Of a stretch of DNA of 41,670 bases, positions 16,142 to 25,357 are shown one piece after another. The DNA is taken from assembly GCA_027624035.1 (NCBI GenBank), contig JAQBUI010000035.1:1-41670 (forward strand), written 5' to 3'. The position numbers and the translations under genes are program-made. The notes under the pieces were generated by a model. That model did not search any database. It was given only the letters and a program-made list of their open reading frames with translations, and had not been told where the DNA came from. Within the stretch, counting starts at the first letter, position 1, and every line of letters starts with the position of its first letter. Source of the DNA: Pseudomonadota bacterium (lineage in GTDB: Bacteria; Pseudomonadota; Gammaproteobacteria; Pseudomonadales; Azotimanducaceae).

Positions 16142-16158
16142 TTAAAGCTTTTTCGGCG

Positions 16159-17217
16159 CTATTCGATATCCAGCACCGCACGCTCGACTCTGCCCAGCCG
16201 CTGGTAGACCTGCCTGTCTATCACGGCGAGCACATCAGTCGATGGTCGATGGGACCTTGAGAAGAAGGCATGCTGTGCCCGGCGCAGCCGTTTGCTGCAG
16301 TTCTGGGTGCCGCTATGCCACAGGTGCGCGTTGTAGACGATGCAGGAACCCGCGCTTGCGGTGAGTTTCACCTCGCCTTCCACCGGCGCATCCAGGTCAT
16401 CCACCTCGGAACGCGGGTGACGACAGGACCGATGCGAACCCGGTACCACGCGGGTGGGACCATTTTCCTCGGTGAAGTCATCGATCAGCCAGATCGCATT
16501 CACCACCTCAGGGTGCTTCTCGACCCCCCAGATGAAATCGGCATGTATGCCCTGGTGACCATAACCCGGCATGGCACAGTGAAAGTTGGACCCGATGTAC
16601 TTCAGGTGTACCCCCAGGATATGTCTGACGGCAGCGAGTAACCTCGGGTGCATGAAGATTGGATCGAGCAGACCATCTCGATTCATGGCTTTGACCACCG
16701 TGGTCTCGATGCGGGCAATACCCTTTGTCTGGGCAGCGGCAGCACCTTCCGCCGCGATTGCTGCATCGTAGCGCGCGTGCATTGCAGTGACCTGGTCTGC
16801 ATCGAGCAGCTGGCCAAGATTGACGAAGCCATCATGGTCAAGCGCTCGTTTCTCCGCATCGGACAGTACGCCGTTATCCTCTTCAGCGAGGCCAAGCTCG
16901 GCCATGGCGAATTCAATTTCACCCGGGGGGAGGTGATTGCATGCTTTGTCCAGAAACATATCCAGCGTCGACTTGATGTCCTGGCGTGCATCGGCGCGTT
17001 TCATATACTCTGCCAGCGCAACACGTCGCCCGGCGTCTGAATCTGCAGCATTCCAGATCCTGGTCATGACGGCACATCGCTCGCGAATCTCACGCTGCTC
17101 GGCCGCACTAATCACCTTGTGGACGTGGCGGGGCGTCGCCAGATCATCAGGAATTTCATTCATCTGGGCGGCCACAAAATAACCTTCCGGCACCTGGCTT
17201 TCCTTGTTCTCGCTCAA
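16159..17217 (-). CDS. Phytanoyl-CoA dioxygenase (PhyH) family protein
   Basis: 352 aa. The last ~230 residues form the PhyH double-stranded beta-helix of Fe(II)/2-oxoglutarate oxygenases. It has a His-x-Asp pair at H225/D227 (GIHADFIW), RVVPGSH, and a distal His at about 301 (NAHLWHSGTQN) with nearby arginines for 2-oxoglutarate. The N-terminal ~120 residues are an unassigned helical extension. The start is most likely TTG at 17217, which overlaps the preceding metal-hydrolase stop (TTGA); an internal ATG at residue 20 is an alternative. Substrate unknown. Confidence 0.9.
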   Translation of the reverse strand: MSENKESQVPEGYFVAAQMNEIPDDLATPRHVHKVISAAEQREIRERCAVMTRIWNAADSDAGRRVALAEYMKRADARQDIKSTLDMFLDKACNHLPPGEIEFAMAELGLAEEDNGVLSDAEKRALDHDGFVNLGQLLDADQVTAMHARYDAAIAAEGAAAAQTKGIARIETTVVKAMNRDGLLDPIFMHPRLLAAVRHILGVHLKYIGSNFHCAMPGYGHQGIHADFIWGVEKHPEVVNAIWLIDDFTEENGPTRVVPGSHRSCRHPRSEVDDLDAPVEGEVKLTASAGSCIVYNAHLWHSGTQNCSKRLRRAQHAFFSRSHRPSTDVLAVIDRQVYQRLGRVERAVLDIE

Positions 17218-18029
17218 GATGCCGACTCCGCTTCTGCGGTCAGCCTGGAGGTGAGCGCAGCGATCTTTCCGGGGACCTCGTAGTCGTGCGGCGTATATCC
17301 CGGCAGCCAGGTCCTGAAAAACATTGGCAGAACCCCCACCCGGACCAGCAGACGATGTTGGGCCGTGACCCGATAGGCCTCGCCGCGGCGGGCAGTATCC
17401 ACGGGTGACATGATCCGCATGCAGTCCACGATGAAGTTGATGATGTGTGACTGGGCGATCATCGCCAGCTTTACCCGGAACAGATAGCTGCCATACAGGT
17501 GTTGATAGATGTCAAAGGCGACGTTGCGGTGTTCGATTTCCTCCGCCAGATGCCAGCGAAACAGATCTCCCCAGCGCTTGTCAGTCTTTGGATGATCGAA
17601 CACTCCGGAGCCGAGGGCGGCCAAAGCGCCCTGTGTGGTGTAAGCCTCGAAGCCCTCTACGAAGCCGATGCACCACTTGTCACCCTTGTCCTTGAAGAAT
17701 CGCTCGAAATCGGCCTTCAGTTGGTCAAATCGGGCCTTCAGGCCGGGATACCCCGCTTCAAGAATGGCCCGGTTGAACCGTTCGTGCTGCTGGTAGTGCT
17801 GGGCCTCCTGGCGTGAAAAGCGGTCGACGTTCTCCCGCAGTTCGTCGTCGCTGATCTGATCCAGCACCCGACGCATGGACTTGACCAGAAACGGTTCGAG
17901 ATACGCCACATAGAGGCTGATACCGAGGGCCGTATAAGACACCACAAGGTTGCCAGCAATGATCCGCGAGTCAAAGGTGTCAGCGGGCGGGATGTCGAAC
18001 TTCATTTTTCGGACCGGAATCGGATGCAT
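17214..18029 (-). CDS. Metal-dependent hydrolase family protein (PF10118-like), ferritin-like diiron fold
   Basis: 271 aa from the ATG at 18029 ([14 protein letters not shown]). Helical throughout, with two E-x-x-H pairs in separate helices, [12 protein letters not shown] near residue 95 and [16 protein letters not shown] near 180. This fits a di-metal four-helix bundle. The sequence matches the family annotated as 'predicted metal-dependent hydrolase', whose reaction has not been well defined. It lies upstream of the PhyH gene with a 4-nt overlap, so the two iron enzymes are likely co-expressed and may act on the same lipid-like substrate (inference). Confidence 0.88.
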   Translation of the reverse strand: MHPIPVRKMKFDIPPADTFDSRIIAGNLVVSYTALGISLYVAYLEPFLVKSMRRVLDQISDDELRENVDRFSRQEAQHYQQHERFNRAILEAGYPGLKARFDQLKADFERFFKDKGDKWCIGFVEGFEAYTTQGALAALGSGVFDHPKTDKRWGDLFRWHLAEEIEHRNVAFDIYQHLYGSYLFRVKLAMIAQSHIINFIVDCMRIMSPVDTARRGEAYRVTAQHRLLVRVGVLPMFFRTWLPGYTPHDYEVPGKIAALTSRLTAEAESAS

Positions 18030-18165
18030 GCTGGTGTCCTGGCTTGCTGATGGCCGATTATACCCGAGCCCGACCTGGCGATGTGGTAGAAGCGGTTCAT
18101 GCAGCGCGTCACGGTGCACGTGCGGTATGATGGGGAACTGGACTCTGAACAACGGGGGAAATTCT

Positions 18166-18696
18166 GTGGCGAAGTATTCATTGATGGTAAATGGGACTCG
18201 GCGTCAGTTCGAGGCCGAGCCTGAGATGCCCCTGTTGTGGGCACTTCGAGACGTGATGGGGCTGATCGGCACCAAGTATGGATGCGGCATCAGCCTGTGT
18301 GGTGCCTGTACCGTCCATATGGATGGCACGCCGGTACGCTCCTGTACCGTGCGGGTCTCGGACGTGGGCGAGGCGGAGATCACCACGATCGAGGGCCTTG
18401 CTGACCCCAGGAATCTGCACACCCTGCAGCAGGCATGGATCGATCTTGACGTGGCCCAGTGCGGATATTGCCAGGCCGGGCAGATCATGACGGCGGCCGC
18501 GTTGCTGGCGGACAAACCCAATCCCTCCGATGCAGACATCGATGCGGCCATGGCCGGTAACTACTGCCGCTGTGGTACCTATGTCCGTGTTCGGGCAGCC
18601 ATTCACCGCGCGGCTGGCCAGATGGCGTCGGCCCAGGGGTTACCGGCTGCGACAGTAGGTCACTGGGAACCCGCCCGCACGGAGGCACAGTCATGA
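18166..18696 (+). CDS. (2Fe-2S)-binding subunit, isoquinoline 1-oxidoreductase alpha type
   Basis: 176 aa from a GTG at 18166, preceded by GGGGGAA. It has two iron-sulfur motifs: the plant-ferredoxin-type [13 protein letters not shown] followed by RSC, and the second cluster [10 protein letters not shown] with NYCRCGTY. This is the small subunit of the xanthine dehydrogenase/CO dehydrogenase superfamily and transfers electrons from the molybdenum subunit encoded next. The pair lacks a FAD subunit, as in isoquinoline oxidoreductase (IorAB) and aldehyde oxidases that pass electrons to cytochromes. It overlaps the large-subunit gene by 4 nt. Confidence 0.95.
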   Translation: MAKYSLMVNGTRRQFEAEPEMPLLWALRDVMGLIGTKYGCGISLCGACTVHMDGTPVRSCTVRVSDVGEAEITTIEGLADPRNLHTLQQAWIDLDVAQCGYCQAGQIMTAAALLADKPNPSDADIDAAMAGNYCRCGTYVRVRAAIHRAAGQMASAQGLPAATVGHWEPARTEAQS

Positions 18697-20933
18697 GCAC
18701 ATTGATCGAAGAGGTCACCCGGGCAGTAAAACAGCAGGGTTTGAGTCGTCGGAATTTCCTTAAGCTGACGGGTGTTGCCGGCGGCGGCATGGTGCTGGCG
18801 GCGACCCTGCCTTCGGCCGCTTTCGGGGCAGATGATCTGCCTACCCTGGTGGGCTCAGCGGAGCTCAACGCCTTTGTCCAGATCGCCTCGGACGGCACCA
18901 TCACCATCTATTCTGCGAACCCGGAGATGGGGCAGGGCATCAAGACCGCACTGCCGATGATGATTGCCGAAGAAATGGGTGCGAACTGGGATGACGTGGT
19001 GGTGGAGCAATCTCCCATCGATACCGCCAGGTTCGGATATCAGTGGACCGGTGGGTCGGCAGTGGTGAGTTCCAACTACGAGCGGATGCGCAAGCTGGGG
19101 GCATCGGCTCGTGAAATGCTGATCGGTGCGGCTTCGGAAGCGATGGAGCTGCCCCGCGAAGAACTGCGGGCGGCCAACAGTGAGGTGGTCCATGGTTCCG
19201 GCAAGAAGCTGTCATTCGGTGACCTGGCGGCGCTGGCAGTGCGCCAGCCCGTTCCTGACGAGAGCAAGCTGCAACTGCGGGACCCCAGCGAATTCACTAT
19301 CATCGGCAAGTCGATCTCCGGGGTGGACAATCTGCAGATCGTGACCGGTGACGCGCTCTACGGCATGGATGTGAAAGTCCCAGGCATGGTCTTTGGTGCC
19401 TATCAGAAGTGCCCCGCCATCGGCGGCAAGGCCGTGAGTGCCAACCTTGCGGTCATCAAGGCGATGCCCGGAGTGCTCGATGCGTTTATTGTTGAGGGCA
19501 ACGGCCGGGTGGATCAGTTGCTCTCCGGGGTTGCCATAGTGGGCACCAGCACCTGGGCTGTGTTCAATGCCAAGGGCAGGCTCGAAGTGAAGTGGGATGA
19601 ATCAGGAGCCTCGAAGGACAGTTGGACGGAAATGGTGGCCAATGCAGATCGATTTCTGCAGGGTCCTGGCAAGACCCAGGTGGTGAACAATGGGGATATC
19701 GCCTCTGGGTTTTCAAACAGCTCAAACAAGATCATTGAGTCGCGATACGAGTATCCGTTCGTTTCCCACCTGTGCCTTGAGCCAATGAACTGCACCGCAT
19801 CCTTCGTCAAAGGCACAGGCGGCGAGGCCGACAGCGTGGAAGTGTGGGCACCGACCCAGGGGCCGATGGGTATCGCGCCGACTTTGGAGTCATTGTTTGG
19901 TGTCGCCAAGGACCGGGTGGTCACCAATCAAACCCGTATGGGCGGCAGTTTCGGACGGCGCACCAGTGCCGAATACGTCTGTGAAGCGGTGGCGATGTCC
20001 CGGCACGTGGGTAAGCCGGTGAAGCTCACCTGGACCCGGCAGGACGACCTGCATCATGACTATTTTCGGGCTGGCGGATTCCAGTCGGTTCGGGGGGCAG
20101 TGGATGAAAAGGGAAGGCTGGTTGCATGGGATCAGCATGCTGTGGGGATGGAGGCGAACGGCAGGCCGGTGTTCGGTTCAGGCTTTCGCCAGACGGAGTT
20201 TCCCTTCCTGAACCTGAAAAACGCCAGGGGCACCTTGTCGTTGATGGAGATAGACACCCCCTGTGGTGCCTGGCGCGCACCTGGCGCCAACACTCATGCC
20301 TTCGTGGTGCAGAGCTTTATTCACGAACTGGCTCATCTGGCGGGCCGGGACCATCTTGAATTTCTGCTGGAGATCATGGGCGAGCCGCGCTGGTTCAAGG
20401 AAGGCAGTGCCGGGGCTCTCAACACGGGCCGGGCCGCCGGGACCATTCGGCTCGCCGCCGAAAAAGCCGGTTGGGGCAAGACCCTTCCCGAAGGACGCGG
20501 CCTTGGCCTTGCGTTCCATTTCAGCCATGCGGCTCACGTTGCCGAGGTGGCCGAAGTCTCGGTGGATGCCAACAGGAAGCTTACCGTGCACAAGGTCACT
20601 GCCGCAGTGGATGTGGGGCCGATCATGAACCCGAGTGGTGCTGAAAACCAGGTCCAGGGCGCGATCATCGACGGCCTCAGTACCATGCTGGGCCAGAAAA
20701 TCACGATGGAGCAGGGGCGCATTCAGCAGGACAACCTGGATGAATATCCGGTACTGCGATTCCCAGCATCACCGGACGTGGCGGTGCATTTCATCGAGAG
20801 TGACTTCAGCCCGACGGGCCTTGGTGAGCCGGGTCTGCCGCCGCTCGCCCCGGCAATCGGCAATGCCATCTTTGCGGCTTCGGGCTATCGGGTACGCACC
20901 ATGCCGATCAGCGACGAGGGTTTCACCGTTTGA
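18693..20933 (+). CDS. Molybdopterin-binding large subunit, isoquinoline 1-oxidoreductase beta type
   Basis: 746 aa. A Tat signal ([10 protein letters not shown], then a hydrophobic stretch to about residue 48) shows export of the folded complex to the periplasm. Molybdenum-cofactor motifs of the family are present: [44 protein letters not shown] and a C-terminal [18 protein letters not shown] holding the catalytic Glu. The enzyme probably hydroxylates an N-heterocycle or aldehyde with water as oxygen donor; the substrate is not predictable. The gene ends just before a perfect hairpin at 20939-20958. Confidence 0.95.
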   Translation: MSTLIEEVTRAVKQQGLSRRNFLKLTGVAGGGMVLAATLPSAAFGADDLPTLVGSAELNAFVQIASDGTITIYSANPEMGQGIKTALPMMIAEEMGANWDDVVVEQSPIDTARFGYQWTGGSAVVSSNYERMRKLGASAREMLIGAASEAMELPREELRAANSEVVHGSGKKLSFGDLAALAVRQPVPDESKLQLRDPSEFTIIGKSISGVDNLQIVTGDALYGMDVKVPGMVFGAYQKCPAIGGKAVSANLAVIKAMPGVLDAFIVEGNGRVDQLLSGVAIVGTSTWAVFNAKGRLEVKWDESGASKDSWTEMVANADRFLQGPGKTQVVNNGDIASGFSNSSNKIIESRYEYPFVSHLCLEPMNCTASFVKGTGGEADSVEVWAPTQGPMGIAPTLESLFGVAKDRVVTNQTRMGGSFGRRTSAEYVCEAVAMSRHVGKPVKLTWTRQDDLHHDYFRAGGFQSVRGAVDEKGRLVAWDQHAVGMEANGRPVFGSGFRQTEFPFLNLKNARGTLSLMEIDTPCGAWRAPGANTHAFVVQSFIHELAHLAGRDHLEFLLEIMGEPRWFKEGSAGALNTGRAAGTIRLAAEKAGWGKTLPEGRGLGLAFHFSHAAHVAEVAEVSVDANRKLTVHKVTAAVDVGPIMNPSGAENQVQGAIIDGLSTMLGQKITMEQGRIQQDNLDEYPVLRFPASPDVAVHFIESDFSPTGLGEPGLPPLAPAIGNAIFAASGYRVRTMPISDEGFTV

Positions 20934-20938
20934 TGTCA

Positions 20939-20958
20939 CCCCCGGGGCAACCCGGGGG
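20939..20958 (+). terminator. Perfect 8-bp GC hairpin with GCAA tetraloop between convergent genes
   Basis: CCCCCGGG (20939-20946) pairs with CCCGGGGG (20951-20958) around a stable GCAA tetraloop, 5 nt after the molybdenum-subunit stop and 15 nt from the convergent dehydrogenase stop. There is no T-run on either strand, so it is either a weak bidirectional terminator or a 3'-end stabilising structure. Confidence 0.65.
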
Positions 20959-20973
20959 AAACTCAGCGGGGTG

Positions 20974-21966
20974 TCAGAACGTCAGCGTGACCTTCAAGGC
21001 ATCCTCATCCCGCTCGTGGGCGAGCAGCATGGCCTTGTCGATGGCTTCCAGAGACAGACGGTGGCTGACCATTTCCGTCACGTCGATCTGGCGGCGTGAG
21101 ATCCAGTCCAGGGCTTTGTGGAAGGAACTCAGATCCTCTTCTGCCTGGGCCCCGACCACGGCATAGGCCTGTAGCTGCTTGCCGAAGAACTTCGAATAGC
21201 TGAACTGGACCGGCTGGGCCGTGTCCGGCAGGCCAAAAAACACGAGATGGCCCCGGGGCCTGGCAATGTCGATTGACTGCAGGATGGTTTCTGCATGGCC
21301 GACCGCTTCAATGACGATGTGGGCACCCCGGCCACCGGTTGAATCCATGACCGCCTCCCGGATCGCCCTGCCCTCGGCATCACCCTGAATGGCGATGTCG
21401 GCACCGAAAATTGGAGACTGGGCCAGCCGGGCGGGTGACAGATCTGACACGATGACTGTCTCCGCGCCATAGTGTTTGGCGAGCCAGGCGAAGAACATTC
21501 CGGCTGAACCCTGGCCGAGTACAGCCACCGTCTTGCCAGTGAAATCCATGTTGCCCCGACGCAGCGCATAGATGGTGGTGCCGAATTGCTGGGCCATCAG
21601 AAGGTCTTCGACCGGTCCATCGTAGTCGGGCAGCTTCAGGCTCCAGTGAGCGGGCAGGGTCTGATAGTCCGCGAAGCAGCGCTGGAAGCCAGCACCGGGA
21701 ATGGTCAGCACCTTGTCGCCCACCTTGAGGCTGTCGTCGTTGGTTTCAACCACCTCGCCCACACCTTCATGCCCCGGCCAGCCGGGTTCGGTGGGGAATG
21801 AAGAAGCCCCGAGGTTCCCAAAAAAGACCTGGTGCAGGTCAGACCCGCAGATGGCTGCCATATCGTTCCTGACCACAACCTGGCCTGGTCCTGGCTCCAG
21901 GATCGCGGTCTTTTCACAGCTCATTTTTCCAGGTTCCACCAGACGGGCAGCGCGCATATCGGCCAT
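20974..21966 (-). CDS. Zinc-dependent alcohol dehydrogenase-like medium-chain oxidoreductase
   Basis: 330 aa. The catalytic zinc site is present as CGSDLH (Cys near 40) and GHEGVGEVVE (His/Glu near 66). The four structural-zinc cysteines of classical ADH are absent. The Rossmann motif reads VAVLGQGSAGMFFAW, and an Asp-Leu-Ser after the second strand suggests NAD(H). An AAGGAGCT Shine-Dalgarno precedes the ATG at 21966. The family includes sorbitol, threonine and many secondary-alcohol dehydrogenases; the substrate is open. It is convergent with the molybdenum enzyme and follows the SDR gene on the same strand with 129 nt between. Confidence 0.92.
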   Translation of the reverse strand: MADMRAARLVEPGKMSCEKTAILEPGPGQVVVRNDMAAICGSDLHQVFFGNLGASSFPTEPGWPGHEGVGEVVETNDDSLKVGDKVLTIPGAGFQRCFADYQTLPAHWSLKLPDYDGPVEDLLMAQQFGTTIYALRRGNMDFTGKTVAVLGQGSAGMFFAWLAKHYGAETVIVSDLSPARLAQSPIFGADIAIQGDAEGRAIREAVMDSTGGRGAHIVIEAVGHAETILQSIDIARPRGHLVFFGLPDTAQPVQFSYSKFFGKQLQAYAVVGAQAEEDLSSFHKALDWISRRQIDVTEMVSHRLSLEAIDKAMLLAHERDEDALKVTLTF

Positions 21967-22095
21967 GGTTCAGCTCCTTTTTCAAAAGTCAGTCACACGT
22001 CAGTTGATGTCATGGGCCTGAGCATAGCCAAAACCGGGAACAAAATCGCGCGGCTGGTTGTGCCAGACCGCGCGCGCCCGGTACAGGCAGGCTGA

Positions 22096-23178
22096 CTATG
22101 ACGGGATGATCCCCAGTTCAAAGTAGGAATCGCCCGTCGCCCGAACGGTGTCTTCGATGGGGTAAGTCGTCAGACCCAGTTCCTGCTTCGCGAGCAGGCA
22201 GTAGGCCCGTGGTGATTCGCGAGTGGGTTTTGCCGGGACGTCTCCATCCATTTCCTCACCGCCAATATCCTTCACGTGCGGGAACAGTGACTTCATCATG
22301 GCCTGCAGTTGCCAGGTATAAAGCTCACCGTCCCGGTCGGCCGCCGACAGGATATAGCGGGAACCGTTGTGCGCCTTCGTGCTCTCGGCAGCGAGGCGGT
22401 GGGCGCGGGCACAGTCACGTACATCAGTGTTGTTCCACAGCATCCGGCCGCCGGCGCTTTTCTTATATGGTTTGCCTTGCAGCATGTAGCGCATGCAGTT
22501 CTGCCAGCTCCAGCCCTGGTCGTGGTTCTTGCACATCAGCGGTCCGATGACGTGCAGCGGCAGGATGGCCATGGCCTCGAAGGTGCCTTCCTGTTCAGCG
22601 CGGGCATAGATGAGTTTCTCGGTGTTCTTCTTGGCCATGGCATAGGCGATGTCCCGGTTCTGCGAGATCATCTCATCCGTCCAGCGGCCGTTGTAGGCTT
22701 CGATGTTGTCGCCGCACCAGTCCTTCTCGGTAAAGACGTAGCCTTCGGGACGTGGATGGCCGACAGCGGCAAAGGAACTTGTGAACACAAAGCGCCTCAG
22801 TTTGCCGCCGGCGATGGCTGACTCCAGCACGTGCTCACACTCTGTGAAACACCCATCGTAGACTTCCTGGGGCGTCTCATTGTTATACCCCACGGCAGCA
22901 CCGGCGTGAATGACCGCGGCGCAGCCCTTGAATGCTGCATCGTAGCTGCCCTTTTTGAAAAGGTCTCCTTCATGGAGTTCGACGCTGCCCCGAAGCCCCT
23001 GGTCGTTCAGGGCCTTCAGATGATCGACCTTGTCACCGTTGCTGGCGTCCCGAACACAGGCACGAACGGTATATCCCTGCTCCACGCAGTCACGCACGAT
23101 CCATGATCCGATATAACCGCTGGCGCCGGTCACGGCAATGGGCCCATCGGCGGGTGAAATGGCTGTGGTCTTGCTCAC
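22096..23178 (-). CDS. Extended SDR, NAD-dependent epimerase/dehydratase (dihydroflavonol-reductase-like)
   Basis: 360 aa. The N-terminal TGASGYIG motif (about 18-25), RACVRDAS for cofactor binding and VIHAGAAVGY lead to the catalytic YAMAK (Tyr-x3-Lys), all typical of extended SDRs related to dihydroflavonol 4-reductase, cinnamoyl-CoA reductase and 3-beta-hydroxysteroid dehydrogenases. The start is a GTG at 23178 with AGAGGA about 8 nt upstream. Likely role: NAD(P)-dependent reduction of an aldehyde or ketone; substrate unknown. A separate promoter probably lies in the 158 nt shared with the divergent mntA gene. Confidence 0.9.
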   Translation of the reverse strand: MSKTTAISPADGPIAVTGASGYIGSWIVRDCVEQGYTVRACVRDASNGDKVDHLKALNDQGLRGSVELHEGDLFKKGSYDAAFKGCAAVIHAGAAVGYNNETPQEVYDGCFTECEHVLESAIAGGKLRRFVFTSSFAAVGHPRPEGYVFTEKDWCGDNIEAYNGRWTDEMISQNRDIAYAMAKKNTEKLIYARAEQEGTFEAMAILPLHVIGPLMCKNHDQGWSWQNCMRYMLQGKPYKKSAGGRMLWNNTDVRDCARAHRLAAESTKAHNGSRYILSAADRDGELYTWQLQAMMKSLFPHVKDIGGEEMDGDVPAKPTRESPRAYCLLAKQELGLTTYPIEDTVRATGDSYFELGIIPS

Positions 23179-23336
23179 TGGTTTGTTCCTCTGGTCACAT
23201 AAAGTGTGGCTAAGGTACCAGAAGCGGGCGGCGCTTGCGCGCTTCGGCTTTCGTTGGCTCGGTCCGGTCCTCAGGGAGAGTTCCGGCCCGGCACACGGGA
23301 ACGCTCATGGCTGTTCGTGAACTGTCAGGTGTTACA

Positions 23337-23732
23337 ATGGTGAGCATGTCTACGGTCCGAGCCAAGCTCACGACACTACTCGCGGGGTTTCCTGAAATCC
23401 GGCTTGCCATCGTGTTTGGTTCGATGGCGACAGGTAAGCAGAGAGCGGACAGCGATATTGATCTGGCGGTACTGACTGCTTCTCCAATGTCGTCTGAATT
23501 CAAGATGGACCTGATTAGTCTGGTGGCTGCCGAGCTGGGCCGACCCGTCGACGTCGTTGATCTGCGGACTGCAGGTGAACCTATCCTTGGTGAGGTGTTC
23601 AAGGGCCAAAGGATCCTTGGTGAGGATGCTGTCTACGCGACGCTGCTCACCCGTCATCTGCTGGACTCGGCCGACTTTCTGCCCCTGCGTCAACGAATTC
23701 TTGATGAGCGCCGCGCCGCATGGATCGGATAA
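23337..23732 (+). CDS. mntA: MntA-type nucleotidyltransferase antitoxin
   Basis: 131 aa. A minimal nucleotidyltransferase domain with FGSMATGKQRADSDIDLAVL, the G-S-x10-D-x-D signature of MntA antitoxins, followed by DVVDLRTAGEPILGEVFKG. In type VII systems MntA transfers AMP to the HepT toxin and inactivates it. The ATG at 23337 has AGGTG upstream; a second ATG at 23346 is possible. The stop lies 13 nt inside the hepT gene, the usual tight arrangement. The catalytic residues look intact. Confidence 0.92.
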   Translation: MVSMSTVRAKLTTLLAGFPEIRLAIVFGSMATGKQRADSDIDLAVLTASPMSSEFKMDLISLVAAELGRPVDVVDLRTAGEPILGEVFKGQRILGEDAVYATLLTRHLLDSADFLPLRQRILDERRAAWIG

Positions 23733-24136
23733 TCCTCACTGAAAAGATGGAGTCCTTGCGGCGCTGCATGCAGCGAATAGAGGCCAGGACGCCGGGTAAT
23801 GTGGAAATGCTCAGGGCAGATCCCGATTTGCAGGACATTCTGGTGCTCAATCTGACACGAGCCGTGCAGCTTTGCGTGGACATTGGCAGCCATATCATCG
23901 GCGCGACTGATACTGTGGCGCCGACTACCATGGGTGAGGTGTTCGACAGCCTGCATAGGCTGGGAATGATCTCTGCCAGCACGTCCGAAACGATGAAACG
24001 TGCAGTTGGGTTCAGAAATATCGCGGTGCACAACTACCAGGCAATCAACTGGGAAATCGTCTTTGCGATTTGTACCAGAAATATCCAGGACTTTTCACAG
24101 TTTGTACGAGAGATCGAACGGCATCAGCCTCACTAG
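23720..24136 (+). CDS. hepT: HepT-type HEPN ribonuclease toxin (DUF86)
   Basis: 138 aa, all helical, with the HEPN catalytic motif R-x4-H-x-Y seen as RNIAVHNY near residue 96. Earlier blocks (LQDILVLNLTRAVQLCVDIG, ATDTVAPTTMGEVFDSL) are typical of HepT. HepT dimers cut RNA until AMPylated by MntA. The gene overlaps mntA by 13 nt. Its last ~90 bp lie antisense to the end of the frameshifted gene on the minus strand, whose C-terminal residues there look like read-through of toxin DNA. Confidence 0.93.
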   Translation: MDRIILTEKMESLRRCMQRIEARTPGNVEMLRADPDLQDILVLNLTRAVQLCVDIGSHIIGATDTVAPTTMGEVFDSLHRLGMISASTSETMKRAVGFRNIAVHNYQAINWEIVFAICTRNIQDFSQFVREIERHQPH

Positions 24137-24912
24137 AAGCGACATTGGAGTGGCCGGTGCGCCGTTGTTCGACTGGCATCGTGAATACACAGTCAGGGTG
24201 CCCTGGCAGCGTCCCATAGAAAGCCGTCGCCGGTCGTTCGATGACTCTTGTAATGGCGAGTTTGGGCGTCACACCAGCCTCGGCGAACACTGGGGCGAGC
24301 GCAAGGTGGTTTGGGTCATCGCGGTGCTTCTCTACTGCCGCCATGTCCGTGCAGGCCATGACGAAAATGAGATCTGCTTCCTGACTGATGCCAAACGTCG
24401 CATCTGTCCGTGACAGGCCGCCACTGTAAACCAGAGTGTCCGGTTCAGCATTCAGGCAGTAGTCGGCATGTACCGCTGACAATTTGATGAACTGATCTCG
24501 AGCCGCGGGGTCGGTGAAGCTCATTCCGAGTAGCATCAGTATGACATCCGCGTCGGTCATGACGTCTGCGCGTTCGGGACGCATCCACCAGCCGTAATCC
24601 GGGATATCGCTGAACTTGGCGATGAAGGTGCGCTCCATGGTGAGGTCTCGTTTGCCGAGGGCAGCAGCGATCGCCGCGTGGGACGGTCGTTCACAATGGG
24701 CTCGCAACCCCTCGTCGCCGTTTAGCGTTCGTACACCAGAATGCGGGTCTCGTCCTCAAGGTTGATGGCCGCCGCGAAGCCGGATGTGGCCGGCTCGCCA
24801 TTCATTGCGTCATCCGCCCGGTCCCGCCAGATGGTGAGCCAGTCGGCCGTGGACATGCACTCTTCGTTCAACCTTGCCGCCTGTTCAGCCAGAGGTCAAC
24901 GGTCGTATCCAT
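24045..24912 (-). pseudogene. Frameshifted ABM-like (dimeric alpha-beta barrel) protein gene
   Basis: The remnant spans two or three frames. A start at 24912 (MDTTVDLWL, with GGGG upstream) is lost near 24885-24895. A second frame gives EQAARLNEECMSTADWLTIW and on to TRILVYER, and stops at 24722-24724. A third frame continues without a gap as LNGDEGLRAHCERPSHAAI and runs to 24045. Adding one base at each break restores one protein of about 288 aa. VYER-LNGDEGLRAH and the later MLLGMSFTDPAARDQF resemble antibiotic-biosynthesis-monooxygenase-like barrels, but this family call is tentative. The last ~30 residues are antisense to hepT and look non-native. A sequencing error at the breaks cannot be excluded. 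Confidence 0.7.
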
Positions 24913-24983
24913 ACCCCATATCCCATTCGTATCAGCGAACGTGAATAAAGGCGGACAGAAACCAGCAGGAGACAGGGGCGTCA

Positions 24984-25357
24984 ATGACAACAGAATACGA
25001 ATTGCCCGAAGGAAAAGCAGAGCAAGTGGGTATGTCCCGCGAGAAACTTGAAGGCGTCACCAGAGTCATTCAGGAATTCATATCCAGGCAACAGATTCAG
25101 GGGGCGGTAGTCGGCGTGGCGCGCCGCCGCAAGCGGCAGACAATGGCCGAAGCGAAGGCGCTTTTGGCTGGATGGGTGCGGCAGGGACAGTGACCTGGAC
25201 AGATCCCGGACAGGAGATTGCCGGCGTGTTGATGGTTCAGCAGATCACAGCAGATCTAGCGGACAGAGGGCCAAAGCGATTCGTGAGGCAATTGTGGACT
25301 GAGTGGTCGGAGCGGGTCGGGCTTGGCCGTCATTTAGCGGCGATCGGAAACCAGTAG
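24984..25357 (+). pseudogene. Serine hydrolase (class C beta-lactamase-like family) remnant with internal deletion
   Basis: The N-terminal fragment (from ATG 24984) reads VGMSREKLEGVTRVIQEFIS then IQGAVVGVARR, the usual opening of beta-lactamase-related serine hydrolases. After about 25121-25135 the frame changes. A +2-shifted frame gives SEGAFGWMGAAGTVTWTDP and GVLMVQQIT, the conserved C-terminal part of the same family. The ~270-300 residues between, including the S-x-x-K and Y-x-N active-site motifs, are missing. The junction lies in a GCCGC-repeat-rich stretch, suggesting deletion between short repeats. The gene cannot be active. It is divergent from the frameshifted gene and its 3' end overlaps the maoC-like gene by 28 nt. 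Confidence 0.8.
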
